Below, piece by piece: positions 1-10,642 of a DNA stretch of 64,000 nucleotides. Source of the DNA: Bacillus weihaiensis (GTDB lineage: Bacteria; Bacillota; Bacilli; Bacillales; Bacillaceae); assembly GCF_001889165.1 (NCBI RefSeq), contig NZ_CP016020.1:3979001-4043000 (forward strand). Reading direction: 5' to 3'. Position 1 is the first letter of the stretch. Every line of letters starts with the position of its first letter. The notes beneath the pieces are model-generated. The model was not told where the DNA came from and ran no database searches. It saw nothing but the letters and a program-made list of their open reading frames with translations. The position numbers and the translations under genes were made by a program.

Positions 1-183
1 AGCTAAAGTAGAAGTAGTAGGAGTAAGGGTACCTAATACAAACTGTAATTTCTCTGCCTCTGCGTTTAAGATGTGCGCTAAAGCTAACTCTTCCAGAGCG
101 ATCGATGATAACAATAAAGGTACTGTATCGCCTACAGTAATACCAATACTTGGCGTAATATTTGGGATATTTGCTTGCGACAT
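1..183 (-). CDS. Surface-type protein, N-terminal part (cut by window edge)
   Basis: Only the first 61 codons are inside the window, and the frame is open to base 1. The start is the ATG at 183 behind an AGAGGTG ribosome site. The visible part (begins [18 protein letters not shown], then [20 protein letters not shown]) closely matches the N-terminus of the next gene, so the two are tandem paralogues. This N-terminal module is known from Bacillus and Paenibacillus spore-surface and collagen-like proteins. What follows the module in this copy cannot be seen. Function is not established. Confidence 0.75.
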   Translation of the reverse strand, partial: MSQANIPNITPSIGITVGDTVPLLLSSIALEELALAHILNAEAEKLQFVLGTLTPTTSTLA

Positions 184-276
184 ATTTTCACCTCTTTCAT
201 TCTGTTTACAATACAATATGCAGGTGTTTTTTTTAAGACACTCTTTTTCTACCAGACAACAAACCTATTTTTCATA

Positions 277-1011
277 TTATATTGGGACGATAACCTGCGT
301 TTGTTCAATGTCTACTAGAGGATTTAATTCTGAAGAAGATGCTATAGCTGTATTAGTCAAGGTTCCGCTAATTAGAGAAGTCACTGTGCCTGAAAAACTA
401 AGTACTATTGTTTCATTCGGTAAGATCGTTCCTATATTACATGTTATGATCCCACCAACAGTAGGACCAATAAGAGAACATTCTGGTGGTAAAGAACCAA
501 CGTCTAATGTGAAAGTAGGACCCAACACAGTTCCTGGGGGCAGTACATCATTAATCACCACACCCGTAGCCGGAGATGTTCCAACATTAGATAATGTAAG
601 AGTATATGTTAATGTGTCTGAGATATCTAAATTCAATGGATCCGGATCATCTGTTTTTTCAAAAGTTAAAACAGGTGGAGGAGTTATCTCCTGGCTTTGA
701 ATTTGAATGAGATCTAGAACATTAGTAAACTTATTCCCTAGAAGCATCTCCTTTTTGATAACATGTTGTAATGTTTTTTGAACACTTCGATCAAGGTTTA
801 CCAAGTCAGTAACTGTAACTAATCCAGGTGTTAGTGTCGTAGCTGTTGGTGATAATGTCCCTAACACATATTGGAGTTTTTCCGCTTCGGCATTCATAAT
901 ATGGGCAAGCGCCAATTCTTCAACAGCTATTGATGCTAGTAAAAGTGGTATAGTCTGTCCAACAGTAACTGAAATACTAGGTGTTATAGTAGGAATTGAT
1001 GGTTCTGACAT
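277..1011 (-). CDS. Surface-type protein with N-terminal Bacillus module and DUF11 repeat
   Basis: 244 aa; ATG at 1011 behind AGGAGGTG. Residues 1-105 form the helical module ([30 protein letters not shown]) shared with the truncated neighbour. Residues about 112-240 form one DUF11 repeat (FEKTDDPDPLN, YTLTLSNVGTSPATGV, INDVLPPGT), an Ig-like beta domain of bacterial surface proteins. There is no N-terminal signal peptide, as is usual for spore coat and exosporium proteins assembled from the mother cell. That location is inferred. The neighbouring glycosyltransferase genes suggest a glycosylated surface protein. Exact function is unknown. Confidence 0.75.
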   Translation of the reverse strand: MSEPSIPTITPSISVTVGQTIPLLLASIAVEELALAHIMNAEAEKLQYVLGTLSPTATTLTPGLVTVTDLVNLDRSVQKTLQHVIKKEMLLGNKFTNVLDLIQIQSQEITPPPVLTFEKTDDPDPLNLDISDTLTYTLTLSNVGTSPATGVVINDVLPPGTVLGPTFTLDVGSLPPECSLIGPTVGGIITCNIGTILPNETIVLSFSGTVTSLISGTLTNTAIASSSELNPLVDIEQTQVIVPI

Positions 1012-1101
1012 CTTTTCACCTCCTATTTTTAAAATAACAAGTACAGTGCATTGTATTCTTATGCCTTTTCTTGGTCTCGGCTAATCACTCTATTAGTGAG
1101 T

Positions 1102-2214
1102 CTATTTTAATCGATCTAATGCACCTGCTGCCTCCTTATGTGTAGGGCATAGATTTAGTGCTTGTTCATAACAGACTATTGCCTTCTCGATCTCTTTCTT
1201 CTCTTCATAGCATAGCCCTTTATAATACCAAGCTTGGAAACTTCCAAGTCCTTTTTGTGTTAAATATTTTACTTGATTATCCCCAATTTTCAAACATTCG
1301 TTAAATGTCTCTATCGACTCTTCTACTTTACCTAATTTAAGTAAAACTATACCTTTATAAAACAGGAGATCTACGTAATCTGGATACAAGGAAATTGCCT
1401 TTTCAATTGCTGGATACGCACCTTCAAAGCTGCCTATACTTAACAAAATTGAGTATTTTAATTTATAGAGTAAAGAAGGAGGTGTCATTTGATTCATCAC
1501 AAATAATACGATCGAACGGTTAATATGCTGAAATGACTTCGTAAAATCCTTTAAACGATAATACTCGGAAGCCAAATGATAGTAGAGCCAAGGATCTTCT
1601 TCATTACGACTTAATGCCTCTAATAGTAGCGTAATATTCCTTTCTGACTTGCCTTTATCATTTACATACTTATCTAAATACCCGTAGTGCCATATACAAA
1701 CAGGCGCTTCTCCCAATCGTTTTTCTTTATTGGTTTTCAATAATATTTCTTCTATATTTAATGTCTCATGAATACTATTGATAAAGCGAAAACCGATACC
1801 ATTTCTAAACAACCTAGGGTGTAAAATACGGATTACACAATTGTAATCGACCTTTTCTCCATAAAAATTATTGAGCTCAAAACTATATAAATCATAATCT
1901 TCAGTTTTAGCTAATTCTCTTAGTGTTTTCCGCTCTGTTTCTTGATGAATTTCTTCATCTGCATCTAGCCATAAAATCCAATCGCCACTAGCTAGAGATA
2001 AACTATAATTTCTCGCCTTTGCAAAATCATGATCCCAACGATAGGAATAAACTTTTGCTCCTAATTCTCGACAAATTTCAATCGTCTTATCAGTTGATCC
2101 CGTATCGACAATAATCATTTCATCAACTAGATCTTTCACACTCTTAATACATCTTTCTATACACTCTTCTTCATTTTTCACTATCATACATAATGAAATT
2201 AATGGACCTTCCAA
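1102..2214 (-). CDS. Family 2 glycosyltransferase with C-terminal TPR repeats
   Basis: About 370 aa. An N-terminal GT-A domain (residues 1-200) carries SLCMIVKNEEE at the start, DTGSTDKT for nucleotide binding and WLDADEE, the DxD-type metal site. The C-terminal 170 residues are helical repeats of TPR type (AWYYKGLCYEEKKEIEKAI). This matches the SunS-like GT2/TPR family that modifies proteins or peptides. The open frame reaches a GTG at 2223, but that codon touches the AAGGAG ribosome site. TTG at 2214 sits 8 nt behind it and is preferred. It is divergent from the large glycosyltransferase gene. The acceptor is unknown; the adjacent surface proteins are the obvious candidates. Confidence 0.8.
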   Translation of the reverse strand: MEGPLISLCMIVKNEEECIERCIKSVKDLVDEMIIVDTGSTDKTIEICRELGAKVYSYRWDHDFAKARNYSLSLASGDWILWLDADEEIHQETERKTLRELAKTEDYDLYSFELNNFYGEKVDYNCVIRILHPRLFRNGIGFRFINSIHETLNIEEILLKTNKEKRLGEAPVCIWHYGYLDKYVNDKGKSERNITLLLEALSRNEEDPWLYYHLASEYYRLKDFTKSFQHINRSIVLFVMNQMTPPSLLYKLKYSILLSIGSFEGAYPAIEKAISLYPDYVDLLFYKGIVLLKLGKVEESIETFNECLKIGDNQVKYLTQKGLGSFQAWYYKGLCYEEKKEIEKAIVCYEQALNLCPTHKEAAGALDRLK

Positions 2215-2326
2215 TCCAATCACTCCTTAACATCTTGAATACAATTAAGATATGTTCTTATTACCAACCTGTGAGGCTATAAAATTTACAGTTGTTAATG
2301 CGATGAAAAGGAAAGGATGAAAAAGA

Positions 2327-5300
2327 ATGAAAAATAGGATTAAATTAACCTTGGAAGGGTTAGTCAGCGAGGAGAATAGCCTTGCTATTGTCAACAAGAA
2401 CATCATGTCAAGATTAGAAAAGAATAATCAATTTAAATTTGCTATGCAAGATGGTTCACAACTGCCACCCAGCTCCTCTGATGTATCGAATACCATTCAT
2501 CAAGATTTTTTCATTTCACATCATTGGCCACCTAGATTAAGCAAACCATCTAACACCAATTATTGGATCTCCTTTATACCTTGGGAATTTGGAGCCATTC
2601 CTACTTCCTGGTATATACCTATGAAATATGAAGTAGACGAGATATGGGTATACAGCCACTATAATAAGGAATGTTATAGTAAATCCGGGATACCTGAGGA
2701 GAAAATTAACGTTATCCCATTAGGCGTTGATGAGTCTGTATATCATCCAAACGTAGAGCCTGCATATTTTGAGGAGGATGATCGATTTCGATTTCTTTAT
2801 GTTGGTGGAACAATTTCAAGGAAAGGATTTGACCTTCTTTTAGAGGCATATACCGAGGAGTTCACTAGTGACGATGCAGTCTGTTTGGTTATTAAAGATA
2901 ATGGGACTGAAACACACTATAAAGGAATTACATTAGAACAAAGGGTCGATGAAATTACATCACGACCTAACGCACCTGCAATTGTCTACATGAATGAGCA
3001 TTTATCTACAAACCAATTAGCCTCATTATATACATCTTGTCATTGCTCTGTTTTCCCTTATAGAGGAGAAGGATTTTGTCTACCCATTGCTGAATCTATG
3101 GCATGTGCAACACCTGTAATTGCTCCAAATCTAGGTCCTGCAGTTGAAATCTTAGGGGAAGAATATCCTCTTTTTATAGAATCAACAACCAAAACTCATG
3201 AAATAAGAAAAGTAAGTCATTTAGAAACCATTGATTTTCCCTGGTGGATTGAACCTAATAGGCAAGATCTGAAAAAAAAGATGCGATACGCATACGAAAA
3301 CAAAAAAGAATTAGTGAAAATTGGAGAAAAATACAGCGTAAAAGTAACTTCAACATATAATTGGAATAAGACAATAGACACCATCTCAGAGCACTTACTA
3401 ACTAAATATAAACAGTTAGAACATCCCACCAATCATTCCTTTTCCGCTACCGATGTTATTTCGACGGAATTAACGCTAATTAACGGCGATATAAATAATA
3501 ATCAATATGAACATGCACTTGGGAAACTAAAAGCATTATTATCTAGATTCCCCAACAATAACACTATTCGTTTATTAACGGCTCAGATATTTATAATGGT
3601 GGAAAATTACTTAGATGCTATTAACCTACTCGTCCCTTTAACAAAAGAAATAGAAAGTGGCGAAACGTTTCAATATGCGCAAATATGGAACTTATTAGCG
3701 ATTTGCTATAGTAACATTCAGTCTTGGTCTCTAGCCATTGATGCATTTAATAAAGCCACTAAGCTTAATAAAGAGATGAATATTTATAAAATTTCTTACC
3801 TTAATTCTGCCATACACTCCTTATCTCTTTTACTCGGTCATATACACAATGAAATTGGTGACGCATATTATGACTTAAATAATGATACTTCTGCTAAAAA
3901 AATGTATCTATTAGCTCGTGAATATGAACATAATACCCCATCGCTTACTAATCGAATCGAAGAAATACAAAAGAAGAAAGAACTAACTAAACAAAAATTA
4001 AAACCTTTACTAGAAACTAGTGTTGATAAGCAGACTCAAGAAACAAATACGATCTGTTGGGACCATTCCAATAGTGAAGTGAAGTATCTTAAAGAATCTT
4101 CCTCAGCTTTTAAACAATTGAAAACACTATTTCTTCCCGGTCAAAAAATAAAAATAGTAGCACCGGCCATTGACCGAATAACGACCTCCAGTAAAAACTG
4201 GGATGGTGCTCTTATCTATATTGATTCAAACTTAGAAACCAATCATATTATAAATTTGAAGAAATGGTGTACGAAACAGATTAACCTAGGCTGTAAAGTG
4301 ATTATTTTCACTAATAACCCTAAGAATGAAACCTATCGAAAGTGCTGCTCTTTATTTAGTTACGGAGAATGGTGTGAACTAAATAAAATAGATTTTTTAA
4401 TAGATGATCCAGACATTATTGGAGAATATACCGTTTTCCAAAGAGGTGGATATAAAATTCTCTGGAATTCTCCTTACTACAATCATTCTGGTTATGCGAC
4501 CGAACAAAAACATTTTTTACAGAGCTTGTCACCCTATCCTTTACTTATTGGATTAGATGCTATCGATGCACCTACAGAATCAAAAAGAAGCTCTTTAGAT
4601 GTTAAGCTAAGTACTTGGTTCCATACAAAAGAAGAGAATCCCATCATACATTATCAAGCAGCTCCCGCTCATTTATTCACACTACCTCGTGCTCCAATAT
4701 CCATAGGACGTACCATGTTTGAAACAGATCGTATTCCTCAAGAATGGGTAAAAAAATTGAATGAACTCTCTGAGATTTGGGTACCATCAAAATTCAATAT
4801 CGAGACATTCCACCATTCAGGTGTCGATAGGAATAAGCTGCAAATTATGCCTGGCGCAATCGATGAAGCTAAATTTAATCGTCATCATGTCAAACCCTAC
4901 TCCATTCCAACTAGTCGGACCTTTACATTTTTATCCGTTTTTGATTGGAGTATAAGAAAAGGGTGGGATATTTTACTAAAATCATATATAGAGAGCTTTA
5001 CAGATGAAGACGATGTTACGTTGGTCATTAAATTAAGTAGAATAAATGAACCTACAGCTAAAGTTGAACAATTAATTAACGAAATCAAGCAGGAAAGTAA
5101 TTGTAAGAATCCCCCTCACATCCTATTAATTGATAAAGAGATGACAGAAGATGAAATCATCCAACTCTATTGTGCCTGTGACGTATTTGTTTTGCCAACA
5201 CGTGGTGAAGGATGGGGACGCCCTTTTATGGAAGCAATGGCATTAGAAATACCAGTAATCGCCACTAATTGGAGTGGGCATCTCGAATTTATGAACGAAA

Positions 5301-5560
5301 CAAATAGTTACTTAATTGAAGTTGAAAAACTGATCCCTGTCCCTAGTAGTATGCCACCTCATTTTCTCAATCATTTATGGGCACAACCGAGTCTAGAACA
5401 TCTTAAGGTCCTTATGAAAAAAGTGGTTAAAGATCCAATTGCTGCAAAGCAAACAGCCAAAAAAGCAAGATCTGACCTTTTCCCACGCTATTCCATTGAA
5501 GAAGTAGGAAAAAAGATTTATCGACGTTTTGATTATCTTGTTAAAAATTACTTTCAATAA
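2327..5560 (+). CDS. Large protein with two GT-B glycosyltransferase domains joined by a TPR region
   Basis: 1077 aa; ATG behind AAAGGATG. Residues 1-350 are a GT-B (GT4-like) domain with INVIPLGVDE, FLYVGGTISRKG and the E-x7-E stretch GEGFCLPIAESMA. Residues about 370-570 are TPR-like helices (LWNLLAICYSNIQSW region). Residues about 690-1070 are a second GT-B domain with SVFDWSIRKGWD and RGEGWGRPFMEAMA. Both nucleotide-sugar sites look intact, so the protein could add two sugars in sequence. Sugar and acceptor are not predictable. It lies 10 bp ahead of the FkbM gene, so the two probably form one transcript. Confidence 0.85.
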   Translation: MKNRIKLTLEGLVSEENSLAIVNKNIMSRLEKNNQFKFAMQDGSQLPPSSSDVSNTIHQDFFISHHWPPRLSKPSNTNYWISFIPWEFGAIPTSWYIPMKYEVDEIWVYSHYNKECYSKSGIPEEKINVIPLGVDESVYHPNVEPAYFEEDDRFRFLYVGGTISRKGFDLLLEAYTEEFTSDDAVCLVIKDNGTETHYKGITLEQRVDEITSRPNAPAIVYMNEHLSTNQLASLYTSCHCSVFPYRGEGFCLPIAESMACATPVIAPNLGPAVEILGEEYPLFIESTTKTHEIRKVSHLETIDFPWWIEPNRQDLKKKMRYAYENKKELVKIGEKYSVKVTSTYNWNKTIDTISEHLLTKYKQLEHPTNHSFSATDVISTELTLINGDINNNQYEHALGKLKALLSRFPNNNTIRLLTAQIFIMVENYLDAINLLVPLTKEIESGETFQYAQIWNLLAICYSNIQSWSLAIDAFNKATKLNKEMNIYKISYLNSAIHSLSLLLGHIHNEIGDAYYDLNNDTSAKKMYLLAREYEHNTPSLTNRIEEIQKKKELTKQKLKPLLETSVDKQTQETNTICWDHSNSEVKYLKESSSAFKQLKTLFLPGQKIKIVAPAIDRITTSSKNWDGALIYIDSNLETNHIINLKKWCTKQINLGCKVIIFTNNPKNETYRKCCSLFSYGEWCELNKIDFLIDDPDIIGEYTVFQRGGYKILWNSPYYNHSGYATEQKHFLQSLSPYPLLIGLDAIDAPTESKRSSLDVKLSTWFHTKEENPIIHYQAAPAHLFTLPRAPISIGRTMFETDRIPQEWVKKLNELSEIWVPSKFNIETFHHSGVDRNKLQIMPGAIDEAKFNRHHVKPYSIPTSRTFTFLSVFDWSIRKGWDILLKSYIESFTDEDDVTLVIKLSRINEPTAKVEQLINEIKQESNCKNPPHILLIDKEMTEDEIIQLYCACDVFVLPTRGEGWGRPFMEAMALEIPVIATNWSGHLEFMNETNSYLIEVEKLIPVPSSMPPHFLNHLWAQPSLEHLKVLMKKVVKDPIAAKQTAKKARSDLFPRYSIEEVGKKIYRRFDYLVKNYFQ

Positions 5561-5570
5561 GAGGTGACTT

Positions 5571-6365
5571 ATGAATAGAGTAAGTGCATATTTAGGTGAT
5601 TATACGTATTTATCTCAACTAGCTCACGGACCTAAAATCTTTCTAGATACTCGAGAATTGAGTATGACTGCGCACATTATTTCTGATGGATTTTGGGAAA
5701 GTTGGATTACAGACGTATTTCTTCAAAGCATCCATAAAGGCATGAGTGTATTAGATATAGGAGCAAATTGTGGTTACTATTCATTACTAGCAGCGAGTGT
5801 TGTTGGACCTACGGGTCAAGTACATGCTTTTGAACCCAATCCCTTTCACCATATTAATCTGAATAAGAGTAAAATGATCAATGGATTTTATCACTTAGAT
5901 ATCCATCCTCATGCTCTGAGTAATGAAAATGGAGAAATGGATCTATTTGTTCCTAAAAACTTAACGGCATCTGCTAGTTTATTTGGAAATTTAATAAAGC
6001 CTATTGAAAAAATTGATACGATTGAAGCAGTCCCTGTTACAACTGTTAAACTAAGTGAATATCTACCTAATGTAAAAGCAAATGTGATAAAAATGGATAT
6101 TGAAGGAGCAGAACCTTTAATTTTAGATGACGTACTTGATATTATGGACAGAACTGGTGATTCCACATTAATTATGGAATATAACCAGAAGGCATGGGAG
6201 ATGCAAGATTTTGATTATGAGAAGATCATGAATAATGTTGATAAGCGTGGGTTTAACATTCATATTATTCAACATGATAGAACACTGCAACCTGTGTCAC
6301 CAAAAGAACTTATAAAAGCAGTAGGCCCTCATACACACTTTGATTTATTCATAACAAGAAAATAG
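5571..6365 (+). CDS. FkbM-family S-adenosylmethionine-dependent methyltransferase
   Basis: 264 aa; ATG behind AGAGGTGA. The class I methyltransferase fold is seen in motif I (VLDIGANCGYYSLLA), the acidic strand-2 residue (HAFEPNPFHH) and the FkbM signature VIKMDIEGAE near residue 170. FkbM enzymes O-methylate sugars or polyketides. Genes of this family often sit in exosporium and flagellin glycosylation loci, where they cap the terminal sugar. It follows the double glycosyltransferase by 10 bp, so a role in finishing a surface glycan is likely but inferred. Confidence 0.82.
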   Translation: MNRVSAYLGDYTYLSQLAHGPKIFLDTRELSMTAHIISDGFWESWITDVFLQSIHKGMSVLDIGANCGYYSLLAASVVGPTGQVHAFEPNPFHHINLNKSKMINGFYHLDIHPHALSNENGEMDLFVPKNLTASASLFGNLIKPIEKIDTIEAVPVTTVKLSEYLPNVKANVIKMDIEGAEPLILDDVLDIMDRTGDSTLIMEYNQKAWEMQDFDYEKIMNNVDKRGFNIHIIQHDRTLQPVSPKELIKAVGPHTHFDLFITRK

Positions 6366-6409
6366 AATGCACCATCTTATTCCTTAAAGGGTACCTAACC
6401 TATCTTAAC

Positions 6410-6466
6410 AAAATAAAAACTACTCCCCAAAGCCAAGCGTGTAAGGTGAACTTAGGGGAGTAGTTA
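6410..6466 (-). terminator. Terminator of glpK
   Basis: Inverted repeat CTACTCCCC / GGGGAGTAG (arms about 6419-6428 and 6455-6464) with a long loop. On the minus strand the second arm runs into TTTTTATTTT. It lies 15 bp past the glpK stop. Confidence 0.65.
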
Positions 6467-6480
6467 CTTGCATTTTTACT

Positions 6481-8004
<1,524 letters not shown>

Positions 8005-8102
8005 CTATTACACATTTATTACCCGATGATGTTGGATGAACATTATTCCATATAATAAACTTAGACATTGGTAAAATCATCACATATCTTTAAGTCTAGC
8101 AG

Positions 8103-8169
8103 AATAAAAAAAGAGACAGCTGTAGCATTATATTGGAATATCTCCACCCTAACGCATAGCTGTCTCTTG
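8103..8169 (-). promoter_or_regulatory. glpK leader terminator, candidate GlpP antitermination target
   Basis: An 11-bp stem AAGAGACAGCT / AGCTGTCTCTT (8158-8168 and 8111-8121) is followed on the minus strand by seven T. It lies between the glpK promoter and the gene, about 110 nt before the ATG. In B. subtilis, GlpP with glycerol-3-P reads through a leader terminator of this kind in the glp operons. The structure is seen; control by GlpP is inferred. Confidence 0.6.
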
Positions 8170-8201
8170 GTTTCTCGTCAGCAAATAATTAACTTACACC
8201 T

Positions 8202-8239
8202 ATTATAAAAAGAAGATCCACCTTTGTAAACGTTTTAGA
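8202..8239 (-). promoter_or_regulatory. glpK sigma-A promoter with overlapping cre-like site
   Basis: On the minus strand: -35 TTTACA (8225-8230), 17-nt spacer, -10 TATAAT (8202-8207). The 14-mer at 8226-8239 (minus CTAAAACGTTTACA) fits the CcpA cre consensus at 12 of 14 positions and overlaps the -35 element. That position would allow direct catabolite repression. Confidence 0.65.
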
Positions 8240-8347
8240 CGAATTTCTTCCATGAACACATTATCTTTTGCTAAATCTTATTAAGAAAGCTAGACTAGCA
8301 TAGTTATATAATAATAGGATATAAGAACTATAAAGGGGATTCAGCTA

Positions 8348-8911
8348 ATGAGTGTACACCAATTTACAGCAGTAGGAATGAATGGACAAGTAAGAAAGCT
8401 AGAGGATTATAAAGGAAAAGTTTTGCTCATTGTTAATACAGCAGGCCGATGCGGCTTTACCTATCAATACGAAGATTTACAAAAGCTTTATGACCGCTAC
8501 AAAGAAAAAGACTTTGTGATTTTAGGCTTTCCTTGTAATCAATTTGATCATCAGGAGCCAGATGCTAACGAGCAAATTCAAGCAAACTGCTTATTAAACT
8601 ATGGTGTGAACTTTCCACTTTACCAAAAAACAGACGTTCGTGGTGAAAGTGCTCATCCACTATTTGACTATTTATCACATAAAATCCCGTTTCAAGGGTT
8701 TAATACATCCCACCCAGTTGCAAAGATCCTACTTCCTCTCATCAATGAGAAGCATCCTGAATATTTAACCGATGACTACTCCATTAAGTGGAATTTCACA
8801 AAGTTTTTGATTGACCACAATGGTGATGTAGTGAAACGCTTTGAGTGTACAACGGATCCAATTGATATGGAGAATGATATTGAGGCATTGTTAAAAGAAG
8901 TAGCTGTTTAA
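8348..8911 (+). CDS. bsaA: Glutathione peroxidase-family thiol peroxidase
   Basis: 187 aa. It reduces peroxides through a cysteine, normally using thioredoxin in bacilli. Visible are the peroxidatic Cys at about 35 in NTAGRCGFT, the FPCNQF motif with Gln 65, and WNFTKFL with Trp 148 and Asn 149, so the catalytic tetrad is complete. It is slightly longer than B. subtilis BsaA (160 aa) because of an insertion around residues 105-142. ATG at 8348 follows AAAGGGGA. It is a single-gene unit between glpK and its own hairpin terminator. Confidence 0.9.
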   Translation: MSVHQFTAVGMNGQVRKLEDYKGKVLLIVNTAGRCGFTYQYEDLQKLYDRYKEKDFVILGFPCNQFDHQEPDANEQIQANCLLNYGVNFPLYQKTDVRGESAHPLFDYLSHKIPFQGFNTSHPVAKILLPLINEKHPEYLTDDYSIKWNFTKFLIDHNGDVVKRFECTTDPIDMENDIEALLKEVAV

Positions 8912-8992
8912 GATACCAGAGGAACGCTCCATTGGAATAGCCCTGATTGTAAAGTGACGATAAAGTGATTTATTTTTAGAACCTAAAAACAA

Positions 8993-9026
8993 TCATAATC
9001 CCGTACTTACATAGGACGGGATTATG
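8993..9026 (+). terminator. Hairpin downstream of the peroxidase gene
   Basis: Perfect 12-bp inverted repeat (8993-9004 / 9015-9026, TCATAATCCCGT) with a 10-nt loop. The T tract is weak (TGTAATTGCTTCT). It is the likely end of the peroxidase transcript. Confidence 0.55.
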
Positions 9027-9325
9027 ATGTAATTGCTTCTATTGTTGAAGTTTGCTATTTAATAGGAGTCACCTGTTAATTAGATAAGAACCAGTAATCT
9101 ATTATATCCTAATTCTCAGAACTCTTTTTTAAAATTAAAGGGTCTTAGTAGAAACCTTTTTGCTTTCTTTCCTTGTAAGGACTAAACCAACTAATCCTTG
9201 TCTTCTTTATGTAATTCTTCTATAACATTGTTTCCTTTGGTTCTTTTATAAAGAAAATATCCCACCTGTGTATCTTCTAGACCATTTAGCTACTGTATAT
9301 GATTATTTTTACTTTATATCATTCA
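9027..9325. other. Intergenic, no intact gene
   Basis: An AT-rich gap of about 300 bp. A start-less minus-strand frame at about 9192-9290 reads like the tail of a small membrane protein (GYFLYKRTKGNNVIEELHKE). It has no start codon, so it may be a gene remnant. Nothing else is recognisable. Confidence 0.4.
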
Positions 9326-10642
9326 TTAAAGTTCTATTTCCTTACCATCAATATTGATTGATTTAATATTTAGAACATCTAAAGGCAAAGTAGGTATGAA
9401 TTTAACTTTAACCTTTTCTTCTTCACTAAAACTAGTAAAAGCATCCAAAGTTTGAACACTGCCATCGGTCATTTTAGCACTAACATCAATTTCGGTTAAA
9501 TCGTTGAATTTACCGTTCCCGTATAAAGTTACACCCAATGGTGAAATAGAAACACTTTCCGAATTCCATGTTCCAAAATTCTTATTCAAGTCCCTATTTA
9601 TTTCACCTTCAACAGATTGTATTTTAAAGGTAGTATTCCAGTTCCCTGTTGTATAATTTCCGTTTGAAACAAAATATCCCAATAATTCTTGTTCTTCAAA
9701 ATCCACACTTTCCATATCAAAAATATATTCAGTATATTCATCACCATAGTTGGTATGACCTGCTTCATCTGTTCCAAAACTGACACTTGTAGGATATGTT
9801 TCATTACCTAAATCATCAACAAAATAAAAATAACCATGATTATCAGTATTTTCTTTATACCATCTTGTTTGAATATGAAGGCGATTATCAATAATACCTA
9901 TATTTGAAATATGCATAAACTCTATTTCTTTAAGAGGAATTTCATTTTCATTTGGTTTTAAAACCTGTACTACCCCTTGATCTTCTAGTTTTTGATACAA
10001 ATTTCCTCCTCCGCCGGAAGTGTTATTCATATCAAGTCGAACCGTTTTAGGTGGTTTACTTGTTATTTTTGAAAGATTAACATCAACTGCGTTGTCAAAT
10101 GTTTGTTTATCGCTAAGAAAGGAAGTAATACGAAAATTCATTTTGCTATTGTTAAGGATCTCCCCACCATTTCCTTGGATTCGCATTGTAGCAGTATTGG
10201 TTTTTTCATCATAATCTACAATTCGACTATTAAACATGTGAGCACCAGTTAAAGAATAATCGTAAAGGTCAAGAGTTTCATCAATCATATTACCCGTTAA
10301 GTCTTGTAACGTAACATAAATAACTGCCATTTCATTATCATTCATCGCAGCAACCACTTCCATTTTAATTCCATCACTTTCGCTGCTAATTTCAATAGGT
10401 TGAAGCATTAATGCTATTTCAGGACTGACAGTAGCTACTAAATGATTAAAGCTTGGTAAACGAGCTGCTCCTACTCCAGCCGAAAATACTACAAATGCAG
10501 AAGCAACCAAAGGAATCATTATTTTTTTTGTTTTCCTTTTTGGTTTTTCTGACTCCGCCATCATTACACCAAATTTTGATCTCGTATGTAATTCTTTTGG
10601 AATTTCAATTTTTTCTAAAACTTGCTTTAATTTATTACTCAC
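9326..10642 (-). CDS. Anti-sigma factor, DUF4179 membrane protein
   Basis: 438 aa. A short basic cytoplasmic head (1-38, ending KPKRKTKK) is followed by one transmembrane helix (about 41-60, IPLVASAFVVFSAGV) and a long extracytoplasmic DUF4179-type part. The start is a GTG at 10642 with GGAGG about 9 nt upstream, lying inside the end of the sigma gene (8-nt overlap). Such proteins hold their partner ECF sigma factor at the membrane until an envelope signal arrives. The signal here is unknown. Confidence 0.82.
   Translation of the reverse strand: MSNKLKQVLEKIEIPKELHTRSKFGVMMAESEKPKRKTKKIMIPLVASAFVVFSAGVGAARLPSFNHLVATVSPEIALMLQPIEISSESDGIKMEVVAAMNDNEMAVIYVTLQDLTGNMIDETLDLYDYSLTGAHMFNSRIVDYDEKTNTATMRIQGNGGEILNNSKMNFRITSFLSDKQTFDNAVDVNLSKITSKPPKTVRLDMNNTSGGGGNLYQKLEDQGVVQVLKPNENEIPLKEIEFMHISNIGIIDNRLHIQTRWYKENTDNHGYFYFVDDLGNETYPTSVSFGTDEAGHTNYGDEYTEYIFDMESVDFEEQELLGYFVSNGNYTTGNWNTTFKIQSVEGEINRDLNKNFGTWNSESVSISPLGVTLYGNGKFNDLTEIDVSAKMTDGSVQTLDAFTSFSEEEKVKVKFIPTLPLDVLNIKSINIDGKEIEL

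Noticed and set aside
71-700. 209-codon plus-strand frame opposite the DUF11 gene
   Set aside because: Antisense shadow of the DUF11 and truncated paralogue genes; it has no ribosome site and bridges both.
9192-9290. Minus-strand fragment reading like a membrane-protein tail (GYFLYKRTKGNN)
   Set aside because: No start codon, only about 33 codons between stops. Mentioned as a possible relic but not called a gene.
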